From: Actinomycetes bacterium
GTDB taxonomy: Bacteria; Actinomycetota; Acidimicrobiia; Spongiisociales; JAHEDJ01
DNA length: 42,856 nt
NCBI GenBank assembly: GCA_024641245.1
Contig: JAHEDK010000023.1
Location: 1 to 42,856, forward strand
Reading direction: 5' to 3'
The notes beneath the pieces are model-generated. The model was not told the origin of the DNA and searched no databases. It worked only from the letters and a program-made list of their open reading frames with translations. Of the stretch, positions 6,649-14,666 are shown in pieces; the first letter of the stretch is position 1; each line of letters opens with the position of its first letter. The position numbers and the translations under genes were made by a program.

Positions 6649-8367
6649 GTGGAACAGCCATCAGTCCGGATTGAGATACTCGAGAATGGCCCGTACGTCG
6701 CCTCGGGTGAGTTGCCGATTATCCCCAAGAGGGCCGTGCACTCCGAAGAGGGTGAGCCGCTCACCTGGGCAACTTCGGATCCTCTTCCTTCCAAGTCGCC
6801 AACGTACCTCTGCCGCTGTGGACATTCGCAGAACAAACCGTTCTGTGACGGCTCCCACGAGACTGCCCAGTTCGATGGGACCGAGACCGCCTCTCCGGAA
6901 TCGTTCGAACAACTCCAGAAGACGTACGACGGAGGAGGTATTCGGGTTCATCGGGTGGGACGAATCTGTGAGCACGCCAGCTTCTGTGCAAACAAGACCA
7001 CCGACTGGTACCAGCTACTCCCCAGCACAGACGACACCAACGTGCGTGGACAGGTGATCGGGATGATCGAGCACTGTCCATCGGGCGCCCTCGTCTACGA
7101 GATCGACGGGGAGATCATCGAACCCGACCTTCCACGCGCGGTGTCGCCGATTCTCGACGGTCCGCTCTGGGTCACCGGCAGGGTGGCCATCACACGTAGC
7201 GACGGCTTGGCACTCGAAACGCGCAACAGGGTTACCTTGTGCCGCTGCGGTCATTCAAGTAACAAGCCGCTGTGCGACGGCACACACAGCGAAATAGGTT
7301 TCCGAGCACCTAGCCCAACCGAACAGCGCCTCAAGACGCCGCCCGAGGACGCAGAACCGGCAGCATCCGAAGTCACGGATCGAGTGGTTGTCGGAGTGAA
7401 AGCATCGGAGCCTGCTGAGTTCTATCCGGTGGTGGCCATGATTGCCAGGGCTGCATCTTCTCATGTGCATCTGATTCACGTCGCAGACACCGAAACGACC
7501 GACCAGCAAGTTGTCACCGACGGGCTGAATCGAGCAGCCGAAGCCGGAATTCGGCGTGGTCTCCTCAGTTCGGAAACACGATCAGGGAGCCCTTCCACCG
7601 CACTAGCGGAGGCAGCCAGCCAAACAGGCGCCGGACTGATAATCCTCGGGCGGGGCGTTGGTCCCCTGGGTAGAGTCCCGCTGCGACTAGCACCGCGTTC
7701 ACCTTGCGACCTGCTCCTCGTCGCCGAGCGGGGATCGAACACTCCAATCGCCCACTACCGTCGGATCCTCATCGCAACCGATGGATCCCCCACGGCGGAT
7801 CGAGCAGCAAAACGCGGATACGGCTTTGCCCGAGCCCTCGGCTCGACCGTGGACCTCGTATTCATCGGCCACCCGGCAACCGGAGAACTGGTCGTCCACG
7901 ACACGATCTCGGTCTACGGCGACGGTGTCGAAACAGAAACACGGATTCTCGACGGAGATCCAATCGAGCGGATTCTCGAAACGGCCACGAAGACGAACAC
8001 CGATCTCATCGTGGTCGGCAACAAGGGCCTAGCGCGGACGAGGATGCGGCTCGGATCCTCCGTACCGGGAGGGGTAGTCAAAGGTGCCGGATGTGACGTG
8101 TTGTTGTGTCGCACCGTGCGTCAGCTCGAATCCGAACTTGAACCGGGCGAGGGCGGAGTGATCGAGCGCGACGGGCAGGAACTCGCCGCATACGTGGATG
8201 CAGAAGGTCAGCTGAACCTCATGTCTGCCCGATGTCCGCACCTCGGATGTCTGGTGGCATGGAATCCCGCCGACAACACGTTCGACTGCCCGTGCCACGG
8301 CTCGCGATTCGGACCCTCGGGTGAGGTTGTGGAGGGCCCGGCGGTCAAACCCCTGCCCCCCGTGTAA
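6649..8367 (+). CDS. Multi-cofactor fusion: CDGSH - ferredoxin-like - CDGSH - UspA x2 - Rieske
   Basis: This 572-aa cytoplasmic protein has an unusual domain order. CDGSH motif 1 uses C55, C57, C66 and H70. Residues about 95-165 have C107, C113 and C143 in HRVGRICEHASFC and IEHCPSGAL, the divergent 4Fe-4S segment (Fer4_19 type) that often precedes CDGSH domains. CDGSH motif 2 uses C198, C200, C209 and H213. Two UspA-like domains follow (about 244-360 and 370-488); the second keeps a near-canonical ATP loop (G457, G460, G469-S470). The C-terminus is a Rieske 2Fe-2S domain with C529-x-H531 and C547-xx-H550, plus the disulfide pair C533 and C549. The GTG start at 6649 has GGGAG 6 nt upstream. 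All cluster ligands are intact. Electron transfer or redox sensing coupled to nucleotide binding is inference. No transmembrane segment or signal peptide is visible. Confidence 0.9.
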   Translation: MEQPSVRIEILENGPYVASGELPIIPKRAVHSEEGEPLTWATSDPLPSKSPTYLCRCGHSQNKPFCDGSHETAQFDGTETASPESFEQLQKTYDGGGIRVHRVGRICEHASFCANKTTDWYQLLPSTDDTNVRGQVIGMIEHCPSGALVYEIDGEIIEPDLPRAVSPILDGPLWVTGRVAITRSDGLALETRNRVTLCRCGHSSNKPLCDGTHSEIGFRAPSPTEQRLKTPPEDAEPAASEVTDRVVVGVKASEPAEFYPVVAMIARAASSHVHLIHVADTETTDQQVVTDGLNRAAEAGIRRGLLSSETRSGSPSTALAEAASQTGAGLIILGRGVGPLGRVPLRLAPRSPCDLLLVAERGSNTPIAHYRRILIATDGSPTADRAAKRGYGFARALGSTVDLVFIGHPATGELVVHDTISVYGDGVETETRILDGDPIERILETATKTNTDLIVVGNKGLARTRMRLGSSVPGGVVKGAGCDVLLCRTVRQLESELEPGEGGVIERDGQELAAYVDAEGQLNLMSARCPHLGCLVAWNPADNTFDCPCHGSRFGPSGEVVEGPAVKPLPPV

Positions 8368-8371
8368 GCAT

Positions 8372-8848
8372 TCAGAAGCCGGGTCGGAATACCATCATGT
8401 ACAGCACTACCCCAAGGCCGACCACTCCAATCGCGGCGATTACGTGCGATTTCCGGGACTGAAGGATCTGGGCAAGTTCCTCATCGGAAACACGCGGCAC
8501 GCCCGAGGGCCGCATGGCGCAAGCGGCCCGAATCCGAGCTCCATGAGGCTTAGCAACGAACCACATGAGGAGAGTCGTAGCCAAGAGCAGCGCCAGAGAC
8601 AACCAATACCACACCTGACGAAAGTAGGCCGTTACCTCCAATCCGAGCCACAACCCGGTCCCGACAACGGCTGCCAGAGCTGTGTAAGTGGCAGCAGCCG
8701 TCCTGGCAGAGAGACCGAGCATCGACTCGACCCGGCGGCGGTCCCGCTCGCCACGAATCATATAGAGAACGACGATCGAAGCGCCATGGACGGCTACAAG
8801 ACTGATCGCTGAAGCGATGTGCAGAAACCTGATCCACGCGTAGGGCAC
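8372..8848 (-). CDS. Four-helix integral membrane protein, DUF2269/CopD-like
   Basis: This 158-aa protein has four predicted membrane helices (about 9-29, 50-71, 79-100 and 135-155). Histidines in or near the first helix (H10, H21) and KPHG after the third are features of DUF2269/CopD-like proteins, some of which bind haem or copper. The match is by overall pattern only. It starts at GTG 8848 with no good Shine-Dalgarno. It converges with the iron-sulfur/Usp gene, with 4 nt between the two stops and no terminator visible. A redox partnership with that protein is possible but only suggested by position. Confidence 0.7.
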   Translation of the reverse strand: MPYAWIRFLHIASAISLVAVHGASIVVLYMIRGERDRRRVESMLGLSARTAAATYTALAAVVGTGLWLGLEVTAYFRQVWYWLSLALLLATTLLMWFVAKPHGARIRAACAMRPSGVPRVSDEELAQILQSRKSHVIAAIGVVGLGVVLYMMVFRPGF

Positions 8849-8892
8849 AGTGAGACAATACAGAAGGCCGCCACCTCAGGAGGTGTATCCCG

Positions 8893-9078
8893 GTGGGTCG
8901 TATGTCGGTACACGTCCCTGTGGCGCAGGTAGGAAGAACGCCGTTGGGCCGTCCTCACGTTCCCGACGGGCAGCAACTCCACCCCTCGTCAAGAATCACC
9001 ATCAAGCACGGTCAGGTGGTCCGTGTCGAACCCGTCGACCCGGCGGCCTACTCCAAACTCGTCCAAGACTCGTCCTAA
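8893..9078 (+). CDS. Small protein of unknown function (61 aa)
   Basis: A GTG at 8893 lies exactly 8 nt after AGGAGGT (8878-8884), one of the best Shine-Dalgarno matches in the window. The 61-codon frame has the G/C-rich third positions seen in neighbouring genes. The product is basic and hydrophilic, with segments SVHVPVAQVGRTPLG and RITIKHGQVVRVEPVDP, and has no signal peptide or known domain. It is divergent from the DUF2269-like membrane gene and 184 nt before the sigma factor. Function unknown; chance is possible at this length. Confidence 0.5.
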   Translation: MGRMSVHVPVAQVGRTPLGRPHVPDGQQLHPSSRITIKHGQVVRVEPVDPAAYSKLVQDSS

Positions 9079-9223
9079 ACAACCCTCGACGAAATCAGCG
9101 GACGACCGATGGACCGGCAGCCGGAACTCGGCCACCGTGAACTTCGCCGACGGACGCAGTCGCGACGCGTTGTTGTGTTCACTGGTCTCGACATCGCACA
9201 TTCATAGGGATGCTACTTATGCT

Positions 9224-9262
9224 GTCACCCTCCAGGCCGGGCGGTGACGTCATACAGGTGAC
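9224..9262 (+). promoter_or_regulatory. GGTGAC repeats before the ECF sigma gene
   Basis: GTCACC at 9224-9229 and GGTGAC at 9243-9248 form an inverted repeat with a 13-nt gap. A third GGTGAC at 9257-9262 directly abuts the sigma factor ATG and may double as its ribosome-binding site. The arrangement suggests an operator or autoregulated promoter, but a standard -10/-35 pair is not clear. Confidence 0.35.
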
Positions 9263-9715
9263 ATGACCGACGAAGAGATCTACCGCAAGCACGCAGACGA
9301 CCTCGTGCGCTTTGCTACGGGTCTGGTCGGCCCGTTCGACGCCCGCGATGTTGTTGCCGACGCGTGTCTGGCGGCCTTCCACTCTCGGACGTGGTCGACG
9401 GTTACCAACCATCGGGCGTATCTCTATCGGTCGGTCGTGAACCATGCAAGATCGCACCATCGCAGCACGCTCCGGCGCCGGGTTCGCGAACTGCGGGCGC
9501 TGACGCCCGAAGTGCAGGCACCCACCGAAGTGGACGTGGATGTGTTGGCCGCGGTCGACAGGTTGAGCGTGCAGCAACGGGCTGCCGTGGTGCTCACCTA
9601 CTGGGAGGACTTGTCGCCGGCGGAGGTCGCCGTTCGGCTGGGCATCTCCGAAGGAACGGTAAAGCAGCATCTGGCCCGGGCACGCGCACGACTCAGGGAG
9701 CTTCTCGATGACTGA
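9263..9715 (+). CDS. ECF-type RNA polymerase sigma factor (SigE-like)
   Basis: This 150-aa protein has sigma region 2 (DARDVVADACLAAF, then AYLYRSVVNHARSHHR) and region 4 (LSVQQRAAVVLTYWEDLSPA, then LGISEGTVKQHLARARARL helix-turn-helix). The length is right for an extracytoplasmic-function sigma factor without extensions. It redirects RNA polymerase to a small regulon, usually under control of a membrane partner. Its stop overlaps the start of the downstream membrane protein by 8 nt, so that protein is the likely regulator. The upstream GGTGAC repeats may be its own control site. The signal and targets are unknown. Confidence 0.92.
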   Translation: MTDEEIYRKHADDLVRFATGLVGPFDARDVVADACLAAFHSRTWSTVTNHRAYLYRSVVNHARSHHRSTLRRRVRELRALTPEVQAPTEVDVDVLAAVDRLSVQQRAAVVLTYWEDLSPAEVAVRLGISEGTVKQHLARARARLRELLDD

Positions 9716-11270
9716 CCGACTCGATGCCCGTATCAGAGAACTGACCGTCCGGCTGATCCAGATGTCGCCGGAGGCACCACCCTTCCCGGAGGAAACTGTG
9801 GTTCAACTTCGTCCTTCCGTCGCTGTTGAAAGACCGCCGAAGCGGCAACCCCGCCTCGTCTGGGCTCTGGCCGCCGTCGCTGTATTGGCAGCTATCGCCG
9901 TCCCCACCTTGTTGTTGGGCGGCCCGTCCAGCAACGTGGTCGACGACGCCACGACCATTACCCTCCCAGGCACCGCCACCACGCTGAACCCCACGACGAC
10001 GCCGGCGACTGCTGTGCCGTCGCCCGACATTCTGGGCTCACTGTTCGGAGAGCCGGGACAGATGATCGACATCACCCCGCCGGATCAGCGGCGGCGCGGG
10101 GCTGGCTACACCGTCACTCCGTTTGGATCCGCCGCCCCGGCTTTTTGGCTCATCGCCGCCGTCGACGGCGTCGACGGTGAGGCTCAGTGGGGGCCGTGGG
10201 AAGGTGGGGCGAGCCTTCCGGACATCACGATCACCGGCTCCGGGCCTGACAGGGTGATTCTTCCCGAGAGCGCAGCGCCGGGAGAGTACCTGGTCTGTCA
10301 GATCGACGAATCATTCTGCTGGACCCTCCAGCTCGTGGAATCGGCGGTTCGGTCGTTCAGCATCGACACGACCGCCGCCACGCCTGTGGATCTTGCCCCG
10401 GCCGACGTCACGAGCACCGGCTGGGGGAACGGCGAGTACGAACTGGGCCTGTCGGAGACGGGTTTCGGACCGTGCTGCTTCGACGTCACATCTGACGGCG
10501 GGATTGTGTTTCTCGATGAGCAGAACCAGCGTCTGATGCACTGGCTACCGGGTGGCGCTTCTGTGTTCCCGCTGGCGACCTTTCAACCCGCTGAGTTCGT
10601 TGCTGATGCCATGGCGGTGGGACACGACGACCGTATCTACGTGCTGGGGATGTCCAACCGGCCCGGCCGGCCACACGACCTGCTCATCATCGGCCAAGAC
10701 GGTTCTGTTGATGGACCCTACGAAACGATCGTCGACTCCAACGCCAACATGCAGGCGACCGCCAACGGTGTCTATGCAGGAAGCGTCCCTGTCGAAGAGG
10801 GCCAACCGGTCGAAGGCTGGATCCCTGTTGCTACCTCGGCGGGTGCCCCGGTTCCGGTGCCCGACCAGCAACCTGTTGCGGCGTTGCCGGTCGATGACCG
10901 CTCCCTGCGCATCGACTTCGCCGCCGACGGAACGATCATCGCCCTCCTCTACCAAGGAGGAGATAGTGTCCCGATCGAATACCGAATCCCCGGCGAGTAC
11001 TTCCTGGCTGGGTCCTTCGTGCAAAACGAACAGAGCACCGTCTTGCTGGTGCTGGGGACGTCTTGGTCCGCTGATGAGCCGGCGGACTTCCTGATCGTCC
11101 GAGCAGCGCTGGAAGGGGAGACGGCGGTGTCGGAGGTGTTCCGGATCACGGGTCGGAGGTGGGCGGAGATGAGTCCCTTTGGCAGGATCCGGCTGGAGGG
11201 TTCGTCTCTCTTCTTCATGAGCACGACGACCGGCGGCACGGAGGTTGCCCGCTACGAGCTACCGGGGTAA
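9708..11270 (+). CDS. Single-pass membrane protein, probable regulator of the ECF sigma factor
   Basis: This 520-aa protein is translationally coupled to the sigma gene. Residues 1-49 are cytoplasmic and basic (RQPR before the membrane). One membrane helix spans about 50-71. A Thr/Pro-rich linker (about 80-105) leads to an exported domain of about 410 residues with repeated Asp/Gly-rich beta segments (GHDDRIYVLGMSNR, IIGQDGSVDGPY, FAADGTIIALLYQGG) resembling beta-propeller blades. The cytoplasmic part is short and lacks the H-x3-C-x2-C zinc motif of classical anti-sigma domains. It is called a probable anti-sigma or signal receptor from gene order only. The exported domain's ligand is unknown. 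Confidence 0.72.
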   Translation: MTDRLDARIRELTVRLIQMSPEAPPFPEETVVQLRPSVAVERPPKRQPRLVWALAAVAVLAAIAVPTLLLGGPSSNVVDDATTITLPGTATTLNPTTTPATAVPSPDILGSLFGEPGQMIDITPPDQRRRGAGYTVTPFGSAAPAFWLIAAVDGVDGEAQWGPWEGGASLPDITITGSGPDRVILPESAAPGEYLVCQIDESFCWTLQLVESAVRSFSIDTTAATPVDLAPADVTSTGWGNGEYELGLSETGFGPCCFDVTSDGGIVFLDEQNQRLMHWLPGGASVFPLATFQPAEFVADAMAVGHDDRIYVLGMSNRPGRPHDLLIIGQDGSVDGPYETIVDSNANMQATANGVYAGSVPVEEGQPVEGWIPVATSAGAPVPVPDQQPVAALPVDDRSLRIDFAADGTIIALLYQGGDSVPIEYRIPGEYFLAGSFVQNEQSTVLLVLGTSWSADEPADFLIVRAALEGETAVSEVFRITGRRWAEMSPFGRIRLEGSSLFFMSTTTGGTEVARYELPG

Positions 11271-11673
11271 ACGTTTCCTGCCAAAGGCGTCCGCTCTGCG
11301 CCGAGGCGGGGGATGCGACATTGCAGGAACTTCGAGTGCTGTGTCTTCCATACGGTGGGGCGAGTCGGCGCGGTAGTGGCTAGCTCCAAACCATCGAAGA
11401 CAAGCGGCACGCGATGGGAACCCCAAGGAACGCCCTTTCGGCCTCTTCGGTCGCCTCCGTTCTGCGGGTGCAGTTGGAGACGGCGCCGGACCGTAACCGG
11501 GGCTCCAAACCTGCCGAACCGTTCCCCTCACCGGAACCACCGGGAGGGTCGGCCCGACCGTGGCATGGGAGAATCGCCAACCGGCAGTGTGCGTTCGCCG
11601 ATGAGACCGCCGACGACACCGGACATGGCTATCATGCAACCATATTCAGGTTTAGTTTGTACGGAGTTCAATA
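11271..11673. other. Interval without a recognised gene
   Basis: About 400 bases between the sigma-partner gene and the winged-helix gene. No hairpin with a T run follows the upstream stop. The two open frames crossing it (one on each strand) have low-complexity Pro/Ser/Arg products and no start site. The AT-rich stretch just before 11674 (around 11635-11672) is the likely promoter of the winged-helix gene, but I cannot fix its boxes. Confidence 0.5.
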
Positions 11674-11994
11674 ATGACCGGCGACCAGCCTCGAACATGG
11701 ACGTTTCTCACCAATCACGCCCGGGTGCTCATCTCAATCGCCGAGGCGCCGGGAATCCGTTTGCGTGACATCGCCGACCGGATCGGTATCACCGAACGAG
11801 CCGCCCAGCGGATTGTTGCCGAGCTCGAATCCGGCGGATACTTGTCACACGAGAAGGTTGGGCGCCGCAACCTCTACCACCTGCGGCCCAACGCGCACCT
11901 CCGTCACCCGCTCGAACAAGACATCGAGATCGGTCAACTCCTCGACTTCTTCGTTGGCCGCTCATCCGCCAAAGGGGCCATCCAGCCCTCCTGA
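11674..11994 (+). CDS. Winged helix-turn-helix transcriptional regulator
   Basis: This 106-aa MarR/ArsR-like winged-helix protein starts RTWTFLTNHARVLISIAEAP. The recognition unit is IRLRDIADRIGITERAAQRI, followed by the wing (GYLSHEKVGRRNLYHL). The C-terminal tail carries a short dimerisation-type helix (IEIGQLLDFFVG). It has no metal or ligand motif. It converges on the Mrp antiporter operon, 104 nt away. Its first 30 residues resemble the short gene at the other end of that operon (17969-18157). Control of Mrp is a plausible inference but not shown. Confidence 0.82.
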   Translation: MTGDQPRTWTFLTNHARVLISIAEAPGIRLRDIADRIGITERAAQRIVAELESGGYLSHEKVGRRNLYHLRPNAHLRHPLEQDIEIGQLLDFFVGRSSAKGAIQPS

Positions 11995-12037
11995 TGCGCG
12001 GAACCGAAACGGCAGGCTCCAAGCGGACGGCTCGAAG

Positions 12038-12070
12038 ATCGGGTGGCTTTCCGGACAGACAACACCCGAT
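12038..12070 (-). terminator. Probable terminator of the mrp operon
   Basis: ATCGGGTG (12038-12045) and CACCCGAT (12063-12070) form an 8-bp stem with a 17-nt loop, about 30 nt beyond the last mrp stop on the minus strand. The T tract is weak, so confidence is modest. It lies between convergent genes and could serve both. Confidence 0.45.
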
Positions 12071-12098
12071 TATCGGTCGCGTGTCGAAGGTGTCGGCT

Positions 12099-12938
12099 TC
12101 AGGCGGTGGTCCGCTCGGGTAACGCCCGGGAGACGAGTCGCTCGAGATGTGCAACCTGGTGGTGGACGTCTTCGATGGTGGTGAAGTGGAGTACGTGGAC
12201 GTAGAGGACCAGCGGGTGGTCTGTGAGTTCGAGGGTGAGGCTCCCGGGTGTGTAGGACACGGCGTTGGCGACCAGCAACGCGGCGGGGATCGAGGTGGTC
12301 TTGAGAGGGACGGCGACGATCGCCTCTCGGATCTTCTCGTTGCTGGGGGTGATCACCTCCCACGCCACCCGCAGGTTGGAGGAGACAACCATCCCGACGT
12401 AGCGGACCAGGAACACGACCAGCCCCCACACGCGAAGGTTCGTGTCGCGGCTGAAGCCCCGTCGGACGGTCTCGACCACGGCGGCGATGACCGTTCCACC
12501 GATCAGAGTGCCGATGCTCACGTCCCTCCACAGGAGCATCCAGACCGCGATCAGTGCAGCCCACCGGGTGACCGAGAAACCTCCCCGGACCGGGTCACCG
12601 GCCCGAAGCGGTTCCGGGTGGGCCCGAGCGAGGTCGTCGTGGACCAGGTGGCCGGCCTGACCTGCGAGGTAGGCGGCACGGCCGAGCATATGACCGGAGA
12701 TGGGAGTCGTGACGAACAGGAAGACGGCGATGAGACCGGCCACGCCGCTCAGCCTCCAGGATCCGGCGGCCAGACCGGCGCCGAGCGCCAATAGGGCGAG
12801 GCCGAGTGACGCCGGCTTGGTGGCGGCATGCATGCGGGAGATGGGGGAGGGGAAGTCGACGATGCCCCAGGCGGCGAGGACCGAGACAACCGTCCCGGTC
12901 ACCATCAAAACCGTCCCGATCACTGCAGTGACGGTCAT
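12099..12938 (-). CDS. MrpG-MrpE fusion subunit of the Mrp antiporter
   Basis: This 279-aa protein joins two subunits that are normally separate. Residues about 1-105 are MrpG/MnhG/PhaG: three helices with the signature DFPSPISRMHAATKPASLG. Residues about 120-279 are MrpE/MnhE: SVTRWAALIAVWMLLWRDVS, then a soluble half with AWEVITPSNEKIREAIVAVP and SYTPGSLTLEL. A Pro/Arg linker (HPEPLRAGDPVRGG) connects them. It is the last gene of the operon and overlaps mrpF by ATGA. MrpG and MrpE are essential small subunits of the multi-subunit Na+(K+)/H+ antiporter in the cytoplasmic membrane. Fusion in this order, and E after F, differ from the usual A-B-C-D-E-F-G layout. Confidence 0.88.
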   Translation of the reverse strand: MTVTAVIGTVLMVTGTVVSVLAAWGIVDFPSPISRMHAATKPASLGLALLALGAGLAAGSWRLSGVAGLIAVFLFVTTPISGHMLGRAAYLAGQAGHLVHDDLARAHPEPLRAGDPVRGGFSVTRWAALIAVWMLLWRDVSIGTLIGGTVIAAVVETVRRGFSRDTNLRVWGLVVFLVRYVGMVVSSNLRVAWEVITPSNEKIREAIVAVPLKTTSIPAALLVANAVSYTPGSLTLELTDHPLVLYVHVLHFTTIEDVHHQVAHLERLVSRALPERTTA

Positions 12939-13198
12939 TGGGTGTCACGCCATTCGATGAACCGGGCGACCAGCACGGTGCCGGCGAAGACGATGAGGGC
13001 CACCACTACCACCACGGGCACGAAGGTTTCCACCCCGCTTCGGGCGCCCTGAGCGGCGAGGCCTCCGGCCAACAGGATGAGGACCAGATCGACGGCCACG
13101 ATCCGATCCGCCAGGTCGGGGCCTTTGAGGGCCCTGACCAAGGCCAGAAGAGCCCCGAGCGCGAGGGTGATCTGTATGACGGTGACTACTACGTCCAT
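12935..13198 (-). CDS. mrpF: MrpF subunit of the Mrp Na+/H+ antiporter
   Basis: This 87-aa protein of three membrane helices has the MrpF/MnhF signature ALVRALKGPDLADRIVAVDL between helices one and two. The start ATG at 13198 lies 1 nt after the mrpD stop. An upstream extension in frame overlaps mrpD and is not part of the family. The stop overlaps the MrpG-E start by ATGA. In studied Mrp systems MrpF is needed for assembly and activity, and homologues are implicated in bile-salt or organic anion efflux. It directly follows mrpD because mrpE is fused elsewhere. Confidence 0.9.
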   Translation of the reverse strand: MDVVVTVIQITLALGALLALVRALKGPDLADRIVAVDLVLILLAGGLAAQGARSGVETFVPVVVVVALIVFAGTVLVARFIEWRDTQ

Positions 13199-13199
13199 G

Positions 13200-14666
13200 T
13201 CAGGTTTCTCCCAGCACCGAGGTGATGTAGAGCGTAGGGTCGAGCAGGTCGGCAGCGGCCCGGGCTGAGAACTCGGCGAGTGGTTGGGCGAACAGGGCAA
13301 CCCCCAGGCTGAGGGTCACCACCGCGGCGGTGGCGCCGATCATGCCCGGCCGGGCCCGCCCCGCCGATTCGGTCGGTTCTCCCCAGAAAGCGGCGCTCCA
13401 AATCTTGGTCATCGAGAACAGGGTGAGGAGACCAACCGCCAGGCTGACCGCCACGATGATCCCCCGCCCGAGCCCGACACCTTCCTGGACGAGGGCCAGC
13501 TTGGCGACGAAACCGCTGAACGGGGGGATGCCGGCCAGACTAAACGCCAGCGGCAGGAAGAGGGCGGCGATGACCGGCCGCCGGTGGAGGAGGCCGCCGG
13601 TGCGGTCGAGTGCCCCTGTCCCGTGTTCTGCCTCGACGAGGCCCCCCACCAGGAACAGGCCGGTCTTGACGACGATGTGGTGGGAGATATAGAGGATGGC
13701 GGCGGCCAGACCCGCTACCGACAGGAACCCGAGACCCATGATCATGTAGCCGATCTGGCTGACGATGTGGAAGCTGAGGATCCGCTTGACGTCGTTCTGG
13801 GCGATCGCCCCCAGCACTCCCACCGTCATAGTCGCCCCGGCCACAAACAGCAGCAAGGTGGAAGGCCCGTCCTGGGCGAAGAGCAGCGTCTGGGTCCTGA
13901 TGATCACGAACACGCCCACCTTGGTGAGGAGCCCGGCGAAGATGGCGGTCACCGCCGTCGGAGCGGTGGGATACGAGTCGGGCAGCCACATGAACAGCGG
14001 GAAGAGAGCCGCCTTGATGCCAAAGACCACCAGCATCAACAGGCCCAGGCCGTCCCGGACCGTAGGGTCGACTTCTTGGAGACGCAGCGCCAGGTCGGCC
14101 AGGTTGACGGTGCCGGTGGCTCCATAGGTGAAGGCGATAACCACCAGGAATAGGGAAGAGGCCACCAGGTTGACCACCACGTAGGTCATAGTCGCCCGGA
14201 TCTGGGTAGGGCCGGTCTTGACGGTGAGCAGCACGTAGCTGGCGATCAGCATCACCTCGAAACCGACGAAGAGGTTGAAGAGGTCACCGGTGAGCAGGGA
14301 CATGGCGACACCGGCAGTGAGCACCAGATATTTGGTGTGGAACCACCAGTCGAGGGCGTCCCGGCCGAGCTGGGCCACGGCGTAGCCCAACACGGCAACC
14401 AGCATCGCCGAGGACACGGTCAGCACGATGGCGGAGAATCGATCGGCGATCAGTGTGATACCGGCCGGCGCCGGCCATCCGCCGACCTGGGCGACCACCG
14501 GCGGCCCGGCGTCGGCCTCGACCAGCATGATCACCGCTGCCACCAGCACGAATCCAACCCCGCCGGCGGTGATGAGCCGCTGGATGAGGAGTCGCCGTCC
14601 CACCAGCACGGTAAGGCCGGCGCCGAGCAGCGGCACGGCGATGGTCGAGGGGAGCAGCCAGCTCAC
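13200..14666 (-). CDS. mrpD: MrpD, NuoM/NuoN-like antiporter subunit
   Basis: This 488-aa protein of about 14 membrane helices belongs to the proton-translocating NADH-quinone oxidoreductase chain 4/2 family. Typical segments are GDLFNLFVGFEVMLIASYVL (the conserved Glu of helix 5), KAALFPLFMWLPDSYPTAPT (conserved Lys), and NDVKRILSFHIVSQIGYMIM. These residues form the ion path in Mrp and complex I. The start GTG at 14666 overlaps the stop of a 27-codon upstream ORF by GTGA and is 76 nt from the mrpC stop. It works with MrpA as the two large antiporter modules. Confidence 0.95.
   Translation of the reverse strand: MSWLLPSTIAVPLLGAGLTVLVGRRLLIQRLITAGGVGFVLVAAVIMLVEADAGPPVVAQVGGWPAPAGITLIADRFSAIVLTVSSAMLVAVLGYAVAQLGRDALDWWFHTKYLVLTAGVAMSLLTGDLFNLFVGFEVMLIASYVLLTVKTGPTQIRATMTYVVVNLVASSLFLVVIAFTYGATGTVNLADLALRLQEVDPTVRDGLGLLMLVVFGIKAALFPLFMWLPDSYPTAPTAVTAIFAGLLTKVGVFVIIRTQTLLFAQDGPSTLLLFVAGATMTVGVLGAIAQNDVKRILSFHIVSQIGYMIMGLGFLSVAGLAAAILYISHHIVVKTGLFLVGGLVEAEHGTGALDRTGGLLHRRPVIAALFLPLAFSLAGIPPFSGFVAKLALVQEGVGLGRGIIVAVSLAVGLLTLFSMTKIWSAAFWGEPTESAGRARPGMIGATAAVVTLSLGVALFAQPLAEFSARAAADLLDPTLYITSVLGET

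Noticed and set aside
11414..11674. 86-aa frame ending at the winged-helix start
   Set aside because: Ser/Pro/Arg-rich product, no start site, and no domain.
13284..14153. Long frame antisense to mrpD, and others at 12147-12794, 15389-16021 and 17168-17872
   Set aside because: Products are Gln/Arg/His/Pro-rich, the usual shadow of a high-GC membrane gene on the other strand.
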